Translations under genes and position numbers: made by a program
Shown: positions 10,713 through 24,848 of the stretch, piece after piece
Layout of the letters: each line of letters begins with the position of its first letter
Position numbering within the stretch: position 1 is the stretch's first letter
DNA from: Elysia chlorotica
Lineage: Eukaryota > Mollusca > Gastropoda > Plakobranchidae
Reading direction: 5' to 3'
Assembly: GCA_003991915.1 (NCBI GenBank)
Contig: RQTK01000350.1
Location: forward strand, 268,227-332,226
DNA: 64,000 bases
The notes under the pieces: model-generated
Databases searched by the model: none
What the model was told of the DNA's origin: nothing
The model's input: the letters and a program-made list of their open reading frames with translations, nothing else

Positions 10713-12120
10713 CATCATAATTATGATTGACTGTGGCAGGTAACAATCTAATCATGGTACGCGTACTCGCGTTGAATAAGCTGGCCTTCTGGAAGACGGG
10801 AAGCTTGAGAGAGTCCAAGTTATGAGCGCGTAGTGGGAAGCCTGTTAGCCAAAACAGTCCATTGTTTCGAGGGTTTGACAGCTTTGGTTCAGAAATTCTA
10901 TCAGAATCATACATTTGTAATTGTCCCTAAACCCAATTAAGCATACATTATATTATGCAGTTTTATCTTTTTTCTTTTTAAAGTAGAAACATTTTTTCGC
11001 TATTAAAGGCTAACACCCAAATCAAATAATAATTGAACGTTCCGAAAAAAAAGGAAAGTTGATAGGCTAGCTTCGATAGCAATAGGCTTTACAAATGGCA
11101 CGACTTTCTTGCAAAAGTTAGGCCTTTAAACCTGAGTTAAAAATTAAGACATTTCCTCCTTATCATCACAAAACTGCAACACTAGTATTGTAACTATCAT
11201 ACCATCATGGTGCTCAGAATATTAATTACCCGGTACATTGAAGATTTCCACTTTACTCTCTTGCTTTCAGCTGCTGTTGTTTCATCTCGCTTTTGTTACG
11301 GTTACAATTTTTAATAATAAACTTTATTTTTTTAGCGCTTTACCCCAAATATACTAAGTCATGGTAATTTTATGCATTATGAATAAAATGTTTACGTAGT
11401 TATAGGCATGTGCTTAATTAAAATGCTAGTATTCCTAAAACAGCATATTTATGTAGTACTAAAGAAACAATAAAAATACATATGCATTTAAATAACAATT
11501 ATAAGAACTTCACATAATATATAAGTTATATGCCAAATTAAAATACGAGTATTACTAAACCACCAAATCAGTGTAATAGCCTACATATATACTCAATAAA
11601 CTTATACATTCCATTCCATTTTCCTCTCATTTCATATGCATAGATAAGATTAAAAATTTCGAAAAAGAATTTGACATTTCAGATCTGCTAGATGATTATT
11701 CCAAACGTCAGCACTCTGGTATGACAAGGATCGTTGGCCATGCACTACAGAGATATTTTTCTTGCAACACCGAGACAGAGTATAATAATTCTTTAACCAA
11801 GACAGACTTGTTACCTTAAAAAAAGAAAAGAAAACTGCACGGTGTTAATACTGTTATATGAATACGATAAATCTTTCCAAACCTTGTGTTCCGATTAAAC
11901 AAGATTCATATGAAAAATGAACACCAGGGGCCGTAATTACAACGTTGCGATAGCTTATGATTCGTACAAATATGCGATAAAGAAGGCTTAAACAAGTAGT
12001 AAGCTAACGCACAGTTGTACTTACGGCCCTAGATATTTCATATAAACTAAGAAAATAAAAAAGAACCATGTTTCATTTCTTACGAATTTTACTCTAACGA
12101 CACACCAAAAAAACAAACAA
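10713..12120. other. No gene seen; sequence beyond the duplication
   Basis: A minus-strand open frame of 87 codons (10651-10914) crosses the duplication border. Its part outside the duplication, 10730-10914, has CpG-bearing, mixed sequence and the palindrome GTACGCGTAC. It resembles no family I know and has no clear splice sites. The rest is AT-rich without recognisable content. Confidence 0.4.
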
Positions 12121-12143
12121 ACAATCAACGACAAAATCAACAA

Positions 12144-12283
<140 letters not shown>

Positions 12284-12817
12284 TTAGCCCCTGGACATAC
12301 ACACACAAGGAAGAGCAACATCAATAATAAAAAAATAGCAAACAAACAATAGAATGAACAAAAAATCCAGTGAAGATCCCTCCCCCCCCAAAAAAAACAA
12401 CAAACAAAACAAAAAAACAAAAAAAAACAAAACAAAAAAACAAACAAAAAACAAAAACAAAAACAAACTATTATAAGAATAACCAAGAAACGAATAGCCG
12501 AACAAGACAGGTTAATATAATTATTATTTTACGTTAAAGAAAATAAGATCGATCAACAATAAAATATATTATTATAATTCTATTTCCTATATTTCCTCAT
12601 AGCAGAAGAAAATTTAAAAAGGAGTGAAAGTACAAGAATAAGATAAGTAGGCAGACTGTACAAGAAACGGGCCGATGTAAATGTTACGAGGTTATCTCAT
12701 GTCCCTAGAGTCCTCTTAAGATCTAACTTAATATTCTATGCTTTGTTTATGATCAATAATAAGCAGTTTCATATATGATAATTCACTGAACGAGAACGAA
12801 CTCAAGTGAAGTGAAAG

Positions 12818-12893
12818 GTGCAGAGTAGCCCAATCGATAGAGCACGCAGTTTCTTACCAAAAGGCCTGTGGTTCGTCCCCTGATTAACATACT
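12818..12893 (+). repeat. tRNA-derived SINE head (tRNA-Lys-like)
   Basis: TAGCCCAATCGATAGAGCA matches a tRNA A box (TAGCTCAGTNGGTAGAGCA). GTGGTTCGTCCCC matches the B box (GGTTCGANNCC) at normal distance, with a TTCTTA word where the Lys anticodon would be. The stems do not pair well and it does not fold as a functional tRNA, so a SINE relic is more likely than a gene. Confidence 0.55.
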
Positions 12894-15565
12894 TTTGTCC
12901 CCTGTTAGTTGTGTTGATGTTATTAATAATACTAGTATGATCGGATATAACCATTGCACTATAATTTATGATAAAAACAACGGTGAAGACATTATCATTA
13001 TTTTTCTAAACATTTTATTACATTAGTAAAATAAAAACAACAAACAAACAAATGGCTTTGATAAACAGCCAACAAAAGTTCTAAGAAAGATAAATATGTT
13101 AAACAATGTTCTGAAACTCACTGAAGAAGAATGTCCTTCATTAAAACATTGTTTGACGTAAACATTAGTTTTTGTCTTTGCAAAACGAATATTTTACCCT
13201 ACCGGCTTTCTCACTGGTTTAAAGTGAAATTCTCCGATTCATTCCTATTTGCGTCTTCTTGGTTTTGTTATTAGCTTTTTCTATTTGCAGAGAAACATCT
13301 TTCGAAATCCAGTGCAAAACAATCTTTACAAAAAATAGAAGAACAGGGCCTATTCCATTTCAACCATAATTACATTACAAAACAATTAAACGTTCAGAAA
13401 AAAAATTAAAGAAAATACTTGGCAATTTCAGACACTGAAGTATCTGCCCTGCATTGTGATAAAACATCTTAAAAAGCGAATATAGCTGCTCAGCTGGAAA
13501 TGGAAAAAAAGCAAAATATGACAAATATCTAAAAAAATCAACATAATTCATAAACACCATCGACGGCCTTCATTATGTATGTAGAAACGTCCCCACAATT
13601 GTTAATTTAAAACTATACTGAGAAAGAAGTTAAATACTAAAAAATTCGATTTACATATGAATTAAAAGAATATTCTCTCACGAAAAATCATTAAACGATT
13701 TAAATGAAAACAAGGATAAAAAAGGTGCCTGGTGGGCCTATTTTGCAAACGCAAAGCTGTCGGCTACGGTCACTTACAGACTGTGTTTAGTTTTGATAGG
13801 ATCATAAAAACCTAAGTATGATTAAAAAGATTAAGGTTTGAATCTAATGAATACAGATACCTGCGCAAACTTAATGCAACTAACCAAAGCATGACTTACA
13901 CAGCGTTTTATTTGTTTGTTGTAGTTTTTCTGGGACTACGAGAATTGCATTACATGTGATATTTACAAGGTTGCGCTTGTTGAGGTTGGTGTATGACTGC
14001 GAGGTCTGATAATTATGTGCCTTGTGAGTTTAGGTACGTGTGTTTGCAACCACTGACCCAGGGACTGTTTTAGTAGTAGGCGTACTCTCTTTTTCTATTA
14101 TTTTTTCTAATTTTTCTTTACGTCTTTAGCATTGATCTCTCTTTTTCTGTGAAATTCCAATTCTATTACATTTTTATTCTCTTTCTCTATTACAACAATT
14201 CTATGTCTACGCTTTAAAGTATTGATTTATTTCTATTTCTATCTACGTATTACATTATTTTATTACGAATCAATATGTTGATTCTACGCATACATTCATG
14301 TTCTATGTCCGTGTTATTTTCACTTACGATTCATATTAGGGAAACCATATTCTTAGTATCTTACCTTTTGTTGTCCGGGTCTTGATATTGAATATTGACT
14401 TTCCTTCCTTTTATATGCTCTTCATATGCAGGTTCATTACTTAACCTTATTAATTACTGTCCTGCTCTTACCTTTTCATGTATCTTTCTGCTTTCCTTTT
14501 ATCAACTAGACCTAAAATATAATTGATACTGACAGTGATGCAGATGTTAAAGTTTATAACCAGGTGGTTCTGTGAGAATTGGGTTAGACTGGATGAAACA
14601 TGATTTTGTTGTCAAGTTAAACTACTTTACAAATTTGTCTGATTATGCAGGTAGGAGTTAAGGGGGGCAGGGAATAATAATTACTTTGAAGGCGCGAGTG
14701 CAAAAACCACTCTCATGTATTATTAGAAGAATGTTTCATCTGGTAGTGAACCTGGCATTATTACTACAGTAGTGACAGTAAGAAATGTTTCCAATATCAT
14801 TGTATGGGTTATGATTCTTGATGACATGCACATGAGGCGCGTGGTCGTGGTACCACACATTTATTGGTATTAAATTATCTAATGACGGTGAATTTGTAAA
14901 GGAATTGTGTAAACTCTAGACCTCTAGCTCTATGCGCCTGGCTCAGTGTCACTTTCAGCAAGTCTCTTGGTATGGACATGAGCCCTATAGTCAAACTAAG
15001 TACAAATGTACCGGTATTTTGATTGGTGGGATTATTGGTGTAGTTTTGCTGGGTCTTTTAATATAAATAAACTGCAAAGTGGTGTAAACTTGCACAAGTT
15101 GAACATTTTATAATTTTTACAGCCCATAATTAGTCTACTTAGTTGGACTTATTCTGTTATTTTGTGTGTGGCTAATCTCATTAATTTGATGTTTTATACT
15201 ATGTTATTATGTTAATCCTTAATATGTATGTAACACTGCATGTGCTATTTATGAGTGCATGTAATATGTCCAGTGTGCTTCACCACTCTGCCATCGGCAT
15301 TCACTAAAATGAAAGCTCCTGGCCAAGGACACGGCTTGCCTTGACTGAGAAATCGTACTTCGCTGAGTTAGACCTGTCCAAGTGTATAACAGAACGTAAA
15401 CAAACTAGTTTCTCTATAGGATCCCTACGGATTCACGTTAGTCAGAATAAATAATAGAATTATGATACAGAAAAGCAGTCCAACAACTATAGAGGCTTTA
15501 ACAGACGGAGCTAGATCTAGGGACCAAATAATGATGCTAGCGACTGAGGGAAATAAGGTGAAAAT
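12894..15565. other. No gene seen; AT-rich unique sequence
   Basis: I see no coding exon, RNA gene or long repeat. Open frames are short and of low-complexity composition. A GA/CT-poor stretch at 14090-14480 is T-rich. Confidence 0.4.
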
Positions 15566-15778
<213 letters not shown>

Positions 15779-16520
15779 ATTGTTATTATTATAAAAGAAA
15801 AATAAAGAGAAGGAGGAAGGCGACGACCACATGGTGGGCAGCGAGGAAGACGAGGAGAGAATAACCACTGAATAAACAGTTTTGTTTGCTTTAGGGCCTC
15901 ATGAGCAGGAACATTCAGTAATGTGGTTTAGCCATATCCCAAGAGGAACAGAATGCTCACGAGCAGTATTAGAGACAAGATTAAGTCGTAGAGAACCCTG
16001 AACGTGGCCCAAACCAACACTCCTTCGAGGGAATATCCATGTCTAAAGACCAATTTGTAGACCTGGGAAGCCTACAGAACTCGATGTTCATAAAGTCCTA
16101 AACATGATCTTTTTACGACGCTTATCATTCATATATTCATACATCCGGTTTGGAAATGTTAACTACGGACCTAAAAGGAAACACAGACGTTTAAATTCTT
16201 CGATTAATGACAAGGTAATCCTAATCCTAAAAAAATGAACCACGCATTTTCCACTATCTTGATACTGGCTTTTTGTTGAACATAGATACGTTTCTAGCGT
16301 CTTTCGTGTTTAAAAAACATTATTTTACAATTAAACGAAAAGCGTTGAATACATTTATTTTCATCTTGCTTTAATATGAATTTTTCTTCCATCTCATAGA
16401 GTTAACATCTTTATAATGGTTTAAACCATATGAATTAAATTAAATAACGCGCATTTCTATTTTTTTTAAATTAAAAAAAAAATCATTCTAAACATTACAA
16501 GTCCAACATAACGATCTGTC

Positions 16521-16604
16521 ATTGATATCCTATTGGAAATGGGGGAATGCCTTTTCAATTTAGATACTTGTTACCAAGTTTTTCTCTGCTCAATTTTTAC
16601 TTGC
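16521..16604. repeat. 84-bp direct repeat, left copy
   Basis: Starts ATTGATATCCTATTGG and ends TTTTTACTTGC. It matches 17029-17112 at 83 of 84 positions and flanks a mariner fragment. Confidence 0.95.
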
Positions 16605-16606
16605 AC

Positions 16607-17028
16607 TACGAGGGGTGTTCATTATGTCCTTAGCTTGACCTTGAAGCAGTTGTACTAGAGTAAAGAAATTTTGTGGTTAGCTAGATCATCTATGTTGAAC
16701 ACGGCATGCAAAATTTGGGGAAAATCGGAATTTTTTTCTGCACCTTTTAGCGCATCAAGTAAAACAACCCCTAGGAAGTTGTCATTTGTTGTTTACAAAT
16801 TGTCTGCCATGGAGGTCGTTGAATATCGCTCTGTCATCAAATTCCTTCACTTAAAAGGACAAATCCCCACGGAAATTCATCAACCGATGGTAGAAGTTTA
16901 TGCTGAAAAGTGCCCTAACTACAGTACGGTGACTCATTAGGTGAGAAAGTTCAAATCTGGCTTTTTGTCAGTGATGGATGAACCTCGCGAAGGCCGGCCA
17001 ACATCTGTTGTGACTGAGAAAAACGTGT
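16607..17028 (+). pseudogene. Truncated mariner (Tc1/mariner) element: 5' end plus transposase HTH fragment
   Basis: TA at 16607 is followed by CGAGGGGTGTTC, a typical mariner inverted-repeat start. An ATG at 16809 opens a frame beginning MEVVEYRSVIKFLHLKGQIP with PTEIHQ and YSTVTH, the N-terminal helix-turn-helix of mariner/SETMAR-type transposases. A TAG at 16938-16940 interrupts it. The same frame then continues VRKFKSG and DEPREGRPTS to 17028, where the element stops abruptly. The catalytic domain and the 3' inverted repeat are absent, so the element cannot move on its own. Confidence 0.75.
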
Positions 17029-17112
17029 ATTGATATCCTATTGGAAATGGGGGAATGCCTTTTCAATTTAGATACTTGTTACCAAGTTTTTCTCTGCTCT
17101 ATTTTTACTTGC
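17029..17112. repeat. 84-bp direct repeat, right copy
   Basis: It begins exactly where the mariner frame is cut. It differs from the left copy by one base (T at 17100 against A at 16592). Confidence 0.95.
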
Positions 17113-18090
17113 CCTTTCAAAGGGATTAATTATGAGTTGGCTCGATCCGAAAAGAGAAACACAGTATTAAGAAATATGCACTCCAATTTTACAGGTATAT
17201 AAGTTTAAAATGGCGTAAAAGTGCTTTGATGCAATGATGCTCTAAACTTCGTCTCCGATCAAGGGATTCCAAGCTCATAGTAATTTCTTACTTAGTACAA
17301 AGAGCTGTGATTCTATACTAATTACTTTTGGTATGGAAATGTTTAAGCGTGATTTCATTTTTGGTGAGTGCAAGGATACTACATGATGACTATAGACAAT
17401 GTTAAGCCTTTCTGATGCGTTAATCCAGAGTAGCCTACTCAAAACATGACAAAATGCGAACGTGCTTTGTGACTTTGTGTTACATGTTTAGATTTCATTT
17501 TGTCTTGAACTTAGACGCTGCGAGCCACACCTAGGACCTACGGCATAATGCACCCTCCTGGCGCCTCTCTCACTACTCTGTCTATCCTCCTCCTCTCCGC
17601 CCTTTGTTGCTGCACGTGCTATTGTACTGATATCTGTGTCGTCGAATCAGTGTCACCCGTCTTGATAAGTTTAAGGGCTTGTAAGCTTCGTTAATAAAAG
17701 TATCTATAATCTTTGCAACGTCTTCTGTTCGTTTATTTAACCATATCTCAACCGCAATTATTATTGTATCGGTACGTAGCACTTTGATAAGTTAAAAAAT
17801 CGAAAACCTTTAAGAAAATATTTAGTGTGTCGCTGTTGACACGTAGCTGTTTTTAAATTTGGCTAGAACTGCGGTAAATTTCATCGTTTGAGAAAACCAA
17901 ATAGATGGAGGATGGAGAAAATGGACCATGCTGTTCAAGAAACTTAACTTACTTGACTTTTCATCTTCCACACTCCCATTGCTTTGATCGGGACTGCTCA
18001 ACTAAATTATATCGATCTAGGCCCTACTTGTTCTCATCACTGCAATGGAGTAGACTATCATCACAATTCTTTGACACGCTGAGAACTGAA
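17113..18090. other. No gene supported
   Basis: A minus-strand open frame at 17582-17782 (66 codons, containing VEIWLNKRTEDVAKIIDTFI) has plausible amino acid composition but no recognised family or splice sites. I do not call it a gene. Confidence 0.3.
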
Positions 18091-18097
18091 GAGAGCA

Positions 18098-18175
18098 TGT
18101 TTGCGCTGGGGGTAAAGCGCCCTCCGTCTAATGCAGGAGGTCAAGGGTTCTAATCCTTACTTGCTTCCCACTGGT
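18098..18175 (+). repeat. tRNA-derived SINE-like relic
   Basis: GCTGGGGGTAAAGCGCC resembles an A box. CCTCC and GGAGG can pair as an anticodon stem, and GGGTTCTAATCC is one base off the B-box consensus. It is too degenerate for a functional tRNA. Confidence 0.4.
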
Positions 18176-20590
18176 TGTGTCATTCTTAGAATAATGTGAC
18201 CTGCCACGGGCCCGTCCTCATATGGAATCTTTCTTGAGACCTCGACTGCCAAAGTAACAAGGAGAGCTCCGAACAAAGGTTAAATGAAGAATTTAAACGA
18301 CTGCATGTATATAGTGCAGCGCAGGTCCTGTGAAATATCAAGCACTGAAAAGAACACCAGTTAACAATACCAAAGGCTTTGGATTTGACAAGTTCTAGTG
18401 TGATGTCAAATCTGAGAGGGCACATACTCATATCATGAAGGGTAAATTCATTTTTACGACTACAGTCATGGAGTTTAAGTGACCAATTTTAACAGTTCAA
18501 TTCAATGAATAAAAAAATGTAGCGTACAAAAAATATTATAGAACAAACTGAACCATTTCTGTCTTAGACGTTACATTAAATTTAAATTGACGTGCATGGT
18601 GTTGAAGGGCCATGTCAGATTATAAATATTTGTTCCATGACTATCAACACAAGAGTACATAGCTTCAACCGCCTAAGTATATTTGTTGATTGATTAGTTG
18701 AAGTTTAAAAAAAGCTATTCTTCTTCCTTTGTGCGTTTCGTGAAAGAAAAAAACTCTCGTGGCAAGATAATTTAATAAAGTACAGTTTAATATGATTTTG
18801 AGGCCATTCTGAGCAGAAAAAAAGAAACATAAACACATATCACATACATCAGGTTAGATAAGCATACCGCAGTCAATGAACTTCGAAGCTCAATTGGATT
18901 AAAAAGTTATGGAAATCGAATCTTCCTACCGGCATCTGTGTAAGCTTATATTAAATAGTTACCCACGGAATAATTAATACTCTCGCCTGTCTTACCCCTC
19001 AATCTAATCACGTCCAACCCATATGCAATACGAATCTACTTTATTTCAGTAGAAAACAAATCTAGCCAAATACTAACGAAGGGTTTCCTAGTTCCATGTC
19101 AATTTAGACTCAGTGTTTTAAAGCAGCTCTCAGCCAGAGACATTTAGAGTTCGAAATTTCTAGACCTAATTATGCCTTTTTTCCCCAAAAGAACACACTG
19201 AATTCTCTGACTGTAAACACGTTAGGACTACACCAAAGTTGCGACTTGCGCTCAACGTATTTAACCCCCCCCCCCCCCCGAAAAAAGGAAGACACAGACA
19301 TACATTTTAATCTATATTATTATTAACTGAGTGGCGAGGGAAAAAGTCTTAATTTCCGGTAATATGGCACTATACAATATAGGTAATTGAATTTCGGTGA
19401 CAATATTAACAGTCACGTCACAACATTGAAACTTCAACTTGAAGAAAGCGATATCTGTAGTTCCTGACTAGGCATAGGCTACTTAAAATAATATTTTAAT
19501 GTCATATTTTGTGTTGCTACAAATTTCGTTTATTTATTCTACCTGCTATAGCTTTAGCGAATCCATATTCGATCCTGTTAAACGATTGTGATAGATTGCA
19601 AATTAAACGGATCGATGGTTATTATTCCAATATCAATAACCAAAAGGCAGTCAAACCATAACAGGCAACTCAAGATCTAAGAACCTAACGATGTAAAGGA
19701 TTACATGTACTACGAATATAATTGGAATCGAAGCAACCACTAACCCCAGGCAAGATCAGGGGCACTTACAACTATGCATTCACATCAAAGTTCTGTTTCC
19801 TGTTTCCTGGTCTAAAGCTAGATTTAGGGTTGTGATTGCTTCCTTTCTTCTATTTTTATTATTATTTAACCTTACCCATCAGTTCAAAAGAAATAGAACG
19901 TCACGAGAAATTTCGTGATATTTTTTAAAAGCTCATCAGCTACACAACATAGTTCTAGTGAATACTCTCTTGTCTGAAGGATCAATGAGACATACAGCAC
20001 TTACGTTTACTAATGACACTCAAGATGCACATATCAGAGCAAATTAGCAAGATATAGTTTGTATGAATATAATATGTATGTATATGCCAGGACACAATTC
20101 AAATTGTTTTTCAAGCTCCCCCCCCACCCCCCCTCCGCCGAACCAAAATCAATGTCAGCTTTTATGATTACCACATCGCATGTTAATTCATACGTGTACA
20201 AAGAACGGTTTTCATTTTTTATCCTGTCTTCAAAAGAATCTAATAACTTATTCTTTCCGTGGTCCGTGCTATTTCAGTATTAGTTACTGCACATCTCGAA
20301 CTACTGTGTTCCATTTTAAAGCAAACCGCGCCAATATTCTTTTCAGTGATGAATTTGTTTGGAAAACTCACAAATATAGATTCGAGCGAAGCTTAAACGT
20401 CGGCAAACGAGAAATCGAAACCAAAATTCATCCTTGAATTTGCCTTCCAAAGCTCTTCAAATTTTCTGACAGCCTCATCAATCATCATTCAGAAAGCTAT
20501 GCAGAACCCTAGGTGTTTAAAAAATGGAGAAAGGAGGGATTTTCTGGGGAGGGGAAAAGGGGGATGGATGAAAACACGAAGAGAAACAAA
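18176..20590. other. No gene seen; AT-rich unique sequence with a C homopolymer
   Basis: It includes a C-run of about 14 bases near 19266-19279. No exon, RNA gene or transposon ends recognised. Confidence 0.4.
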
Positions 20591-20599
20591 ACAGAAACA

Positions 20600-20812
20600 C
20601 AGCGTATAAACCCCTCCTTAATCCCCAGATCCTCGGTTTCATCAAGGTCTGTCCTTAGGAGCTGCCTGCACTTTTCCCGGCATGCCTGCATCTTCGTAAG
20701 CATTGATCTAAGCCATTGCGAGCTAGATTGGACCTGAGCCCCATGCAGCGACACGATAATTCCATTACTCCCACCGGAGAAAGCTATCCAGTCAATAGTG
20801 TCTGGCCAAAAC
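20600..20812 (-). CDS. Possible coding patch, unidentified
   Basis: An open minus-strand segment of about 70 codons with mixed composition, beginning FWPDTIDWIAFSGGSNGIIV and including LTKMQACREKCRQLLRTDL, is flanked by AT-rich low-complexity DNA. TTTTGGCCAG at the upstream end could be an acceptor. I do not recognise the family; it could be an exon, an old retrotransposon fragment or chance. Confidence 0.2.
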
Positions 20813-20819
20813 ACACTTA

Positions 20820-23760
20820 AAACTTAAAAAAAAAAAAATCCATCTTCATAACATACTAGGTTCTTTAACACCCTAGAAATAAAAAAAAATGCATTGAAAG
20901 CCAGTACTTTGGATAATTGGAGTCGGATATTTCAGAAATGAAAAATCAAAAGGCGATTGCCGAAACATGTGTTTGTCCTAAATTGATAGTTTAATTATCG
21001 CATTAAAAGCTCTGATCGCGCTCTAACCGCGAAAGCATATCATTTGTAAAGCACATTAAACATTAGGCAAAGTACAAAATGTGTTAATTTTGAAAACAAC
21101 AAACAACAAAACAACCAGAACAACAACAACAAAAAAAGACAAACAACAAATTGATCACCCTTTTCAATAGATCTCCAAAATTCATACAATTACTGTTGCA
21201 GTGAGGAAGCAAACGAAGCGAGAATTTCCATCGCCAGAAAGTTTCAACAAATATAGAGTATTATAAACTTGTAGGCCTACTGGGCGTAATATAAATCTTG
21301 TTTACATACTTAGGTAAAATGGATATAATCACATCATAACATGTAAAGGATCTTTCTGACAAGGAACAATTTCAACAACCCTCCCCTCTTATCGTACCTT
21401 AGAGAAGTTTCTGAATAACGTTTTCCAAAATCACAGAACACGATGAACTGGGGGTAATGAGTATAAAAACAAAGCAACAAACAAAACGAATAACAAACAA
21501 TTTGCATCTTGGAAATTCACTTATACCAGTAATCCTTTAAAAACGAATAGCTTGTAAAGGACCAGTAAACTGTCCTTAGGCCTCTTGGTAAGTAAAAGTT
21601 AGAGGGTTCTGCTTGATTTTTGAAAATCAATGTAATGACAGAATCATGTTATCTATAGAAAGGGCAAATCAACTTCGAGTTTCCAAAATTTAAGAATATA
21701 TGGCAGGTGTTATGTTTTTTTAAATTAAAAAAAAAACCCAAACATATTATATTAAGTCTTGCAATAGTATCTTTGTATCCAAGCCATTTTAAATTATTGA
21801 ACAGAATGGACATGGAAACCAGACAATCATGTAAAAAGTAGGAAACTTACGTTTGAAAATTTTTATATCAAAATCTATTATTTACTTTTGCGTTTGTGGT
21901 CTTGCCAACTTGCTATTAACTTCACACTAAATATTTTTCCTTTATTCTAAAACTATTAAATATCGAACAACAAAAACAATATTATTTTTAAATGATTTCG
22001 GAACGAACAGTAAAAAATAAATTGCCAATCTATTATATTTTGAGTTCAAAAAAGGGTATCATATTGTTAATTATTCAAAATCTCTAGTCAATATTGGCCA
22101 TGAACCATTGCTAATTTCTAGATTCAAATACTTCCCTTAACAAAACAAAACAAGACAAACACACATAAAATATAAACCAATCCTCTTCCATGGTATATAC
22201 GCTATGCTTTTTATTGATCGAACGTGTCTTTTCATATTTGCTTTATTTTGTATATGTAATGAACAAAATGTTTCATTTGTTATGAGTTGGACTAGGGTTT
22301 ACACGTTACTTTGCCAGTCTTGATTTTACTGCCTCTTTGTCTGGTCAAAAGAATTTGCCAAATTTTCTATGGAATAGAATGTTACAACATTGTCCTTATA
22401 ACGGTAGCTGCATCCAAAAAAAAACAAACAATCATACTACGATTATAATATTCTTTGTATGAAAAAATAACTGGACATCTAAACATTTAGTGAGATGCTC
22501 TCTCAGATGCCAAAACTGCCAATGTCACAGGTTCTTTTGTCCACTAAATGAATCTTGTCTTGGCTTCTTTTGTTCATTTACAAAGGCCCAAGGTTAGTAT
22601 TTGGCCAGTGCTGCAGTTATGGACATAATTTACACGCCCTTTCACCAATGCACGTGAAGATCTAGATAGACGACGCGCACATAAATTTCGCCAAACCGAA
22701 AGGGTATCTCTGTATCTCCAAAGAGTACGCCCTGCGTCTGCGCAAGTCTCCGCTCTATCTATGTATGAAGCCACATTTGTTGCGCTTTTATTGGATAAAG
22801 GAAGTAATGAAATAGGTTACCTTATAAGATTATGTAGATTTCTTTGCCCGTCTGCCGTCTCTGTGTATCTCTCTTCGTTTTTTTTTCTATCCACCCTTTT
22901 GTCTTTTTTGTCTGCCTCTGTGTGTTTGTGTGTGTGTGTGTGCGTGTGTGTTTCTCTATCTGGTTTCTGAATCATTTTTTGCTCTTTGTTAAAGTTTTTG
23001 CAGCAATGAGATTTAAAAAAAAAAATTATTCCTCGAGCTTCCTTTTTTGTACGAGCATTTTACTGTATGGGTGATTGTATCTTTGCATTGTAAAGTGTAA
23101 CTATAACCTTGTAATTTCATTTTTGTACTGATACATTCTTGTAAAAGATAATTATAATTAAAGCAATACTAAACATAAAAGTACATTGAAAAAAATCCAA
23201 CAACAGAGACCGCGATAATTAGTAAATCTAACTTTCCTATTATGTTATTGTGTTGGTCTTCATACATGTTTTATTTAAACCAGACAAGCTTCGTTATTTT
23301 GTTTGCGAACTTTATTGGCTCTTGTCCTTTTATTACTTTCACTCGTGCCAAAGTAGCTTACCGTATGTTACTTTTATTTCGTAGATTGATATTAGGAAAT
23401 GTTCTTTGTCCGTGTTTTTCGTATCCACCCTCTGTTTCATTTGAGATATTATAATTTTAATAATAAGTTGAAGAGCCAAAGCGTGTCAGATGGCTCTCAA
23501 TTTGGAACATAGAGTAAATGTATACACTATTGATGCATGTTACAAACAAAAGGGACGATGAGCTTCTTTACCTACACGTTTTTAGTACAAGCAATTAACG
23601 ACAGCATGCATAAACTACCTTCATTATTCTCTTTGTTGCAAATTCGGACCGCAAGCAGATTAAAAGAAAGAGTTGTCTGTGCTTTTACCTTTGAAAAACA
23701 TTTCAGACTTTTCTTACTGGATTTAACAAATTCATTAGGCCTACATTGGCGATGCCTCAA
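20820..23760. other. No gene seen; AT-rich sequence with short simple repeats
   Basis: It contains AAC-rich words at 21090-21150 and a short (GT)n at 22919-22950. No coding segment supported. Confidence 0.4.
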
Positions 23761-23771
23761 TATACATTTTA

Positions 23772-23797
23772 TCTCTCTCTGTCTCTGTCTCTGTCTG

Positions 23798-23847
<50 letters not shown>

Positions 23848-23947
23848 TCTCCACTCCCCCTCTCTTTAGATCACGAGGCTGGGAGCAACGAAGCAATATC
23901 TTAAGATATAAATGTTTGCTTTTGGTCCTTTTTTTTTATTATTATTA

Positions 23948-23986
<39 letters not shown>

Positions 23987-23990
23987 GACA
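23772..23990. repeat. (CT)n and (ATT)n microsatellites
   Basis: CT repeats run from about 23772 to 23850 and ATT repeats from 23937 to 23985. Confidence 0.9.
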
Positions 23991-24767
23991 AATCGTAAGC
24001 CTTCTCATTCTTCTATTGTTACGACGCGTCCCAAGCTACAAAGACTTTGTACTTACAGCCCTAGTTGCCGAAATCGGACGTTTAGAAACCAGTAAACCAT
24101 CTTAACAAGATCAACCAAGCCATCATGAGCAGCTGATTTCAGCACAAGCCCTGTCCATCAGGAAACCTCTCAAATCTAGATTTCCTTGCTGATTTTAAAC
24201 TACCAGGGCGAATAAATTAGAGTTATGAACGACCAGTAAGAAACATTATGCGGTAGGCCTAGATCTACAGAATATAATTAAAATTGTTTTAGATCTAGGT
24301 CAAGATATATCTTTAATTATCGGTGCTCATATGATGTGTCAAAGCAGGAACCCGCTAGATTTAAAGATCCATTTTCTCGCGAGGGAAACAATGTTATCAG
24401 ATGTTACGGCAGCGGCATTTTTTCAGTCGTATCATTAAATCTTTTTTTGTTTTGTTTTTTTTCGCGCATGTGCTGATATTAATCAGAGCAGCATTGTATT
24501 GTAACCTAGATGATTATTTTCTAATGTTAACGTTGTAGCTGTATAAACCTTTTTTTTAAATCTTTGTTGACTTCTGTTTTACTTTGAAATAAACTGACGT
24601 AAACAATATGTCTCTTATGTGCCTCTAAACAATACATTTAGTCTCCAATTTTATGTTTTTGTACTAGAAGAAAACCCATCTGAACTATGTCATCTACCTT
24701 ATTTTACTAGCCGCTACACCTGATGTCTGATGGAGATGATAAAAAATTGAAATCGGCAAACAAGAAA

Positions 24768-24791
24768 AGTTGTTGTTGGTGTTGATGATGT

Positions 24792-24828
<37 letters not shown>

Positions 24829-24848
24829 TTATTATTATTATTATTATA
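24768..24848. repeat. (GTT)n/(ATT)n compound microsatellite
   Basis: GTT triplets with GAT interruptions pass directly into ATT triplets. Confidence 0.9.

Noticed and set aside
10651..10914. 87-codon minus-strand frame as a first exon of PPCDC
   Set aside because: It does not resemble any PPCDC N-terminus, crosses the duplication border, and has no clear donor that would join it to the acceptor at 5855.
15230..15300. Minus-strand word ATGGCAGAGTGGTGAAGCAC resembling a tRNA A box
   Set aside because: No B box at the expected distance and no foldable arms.
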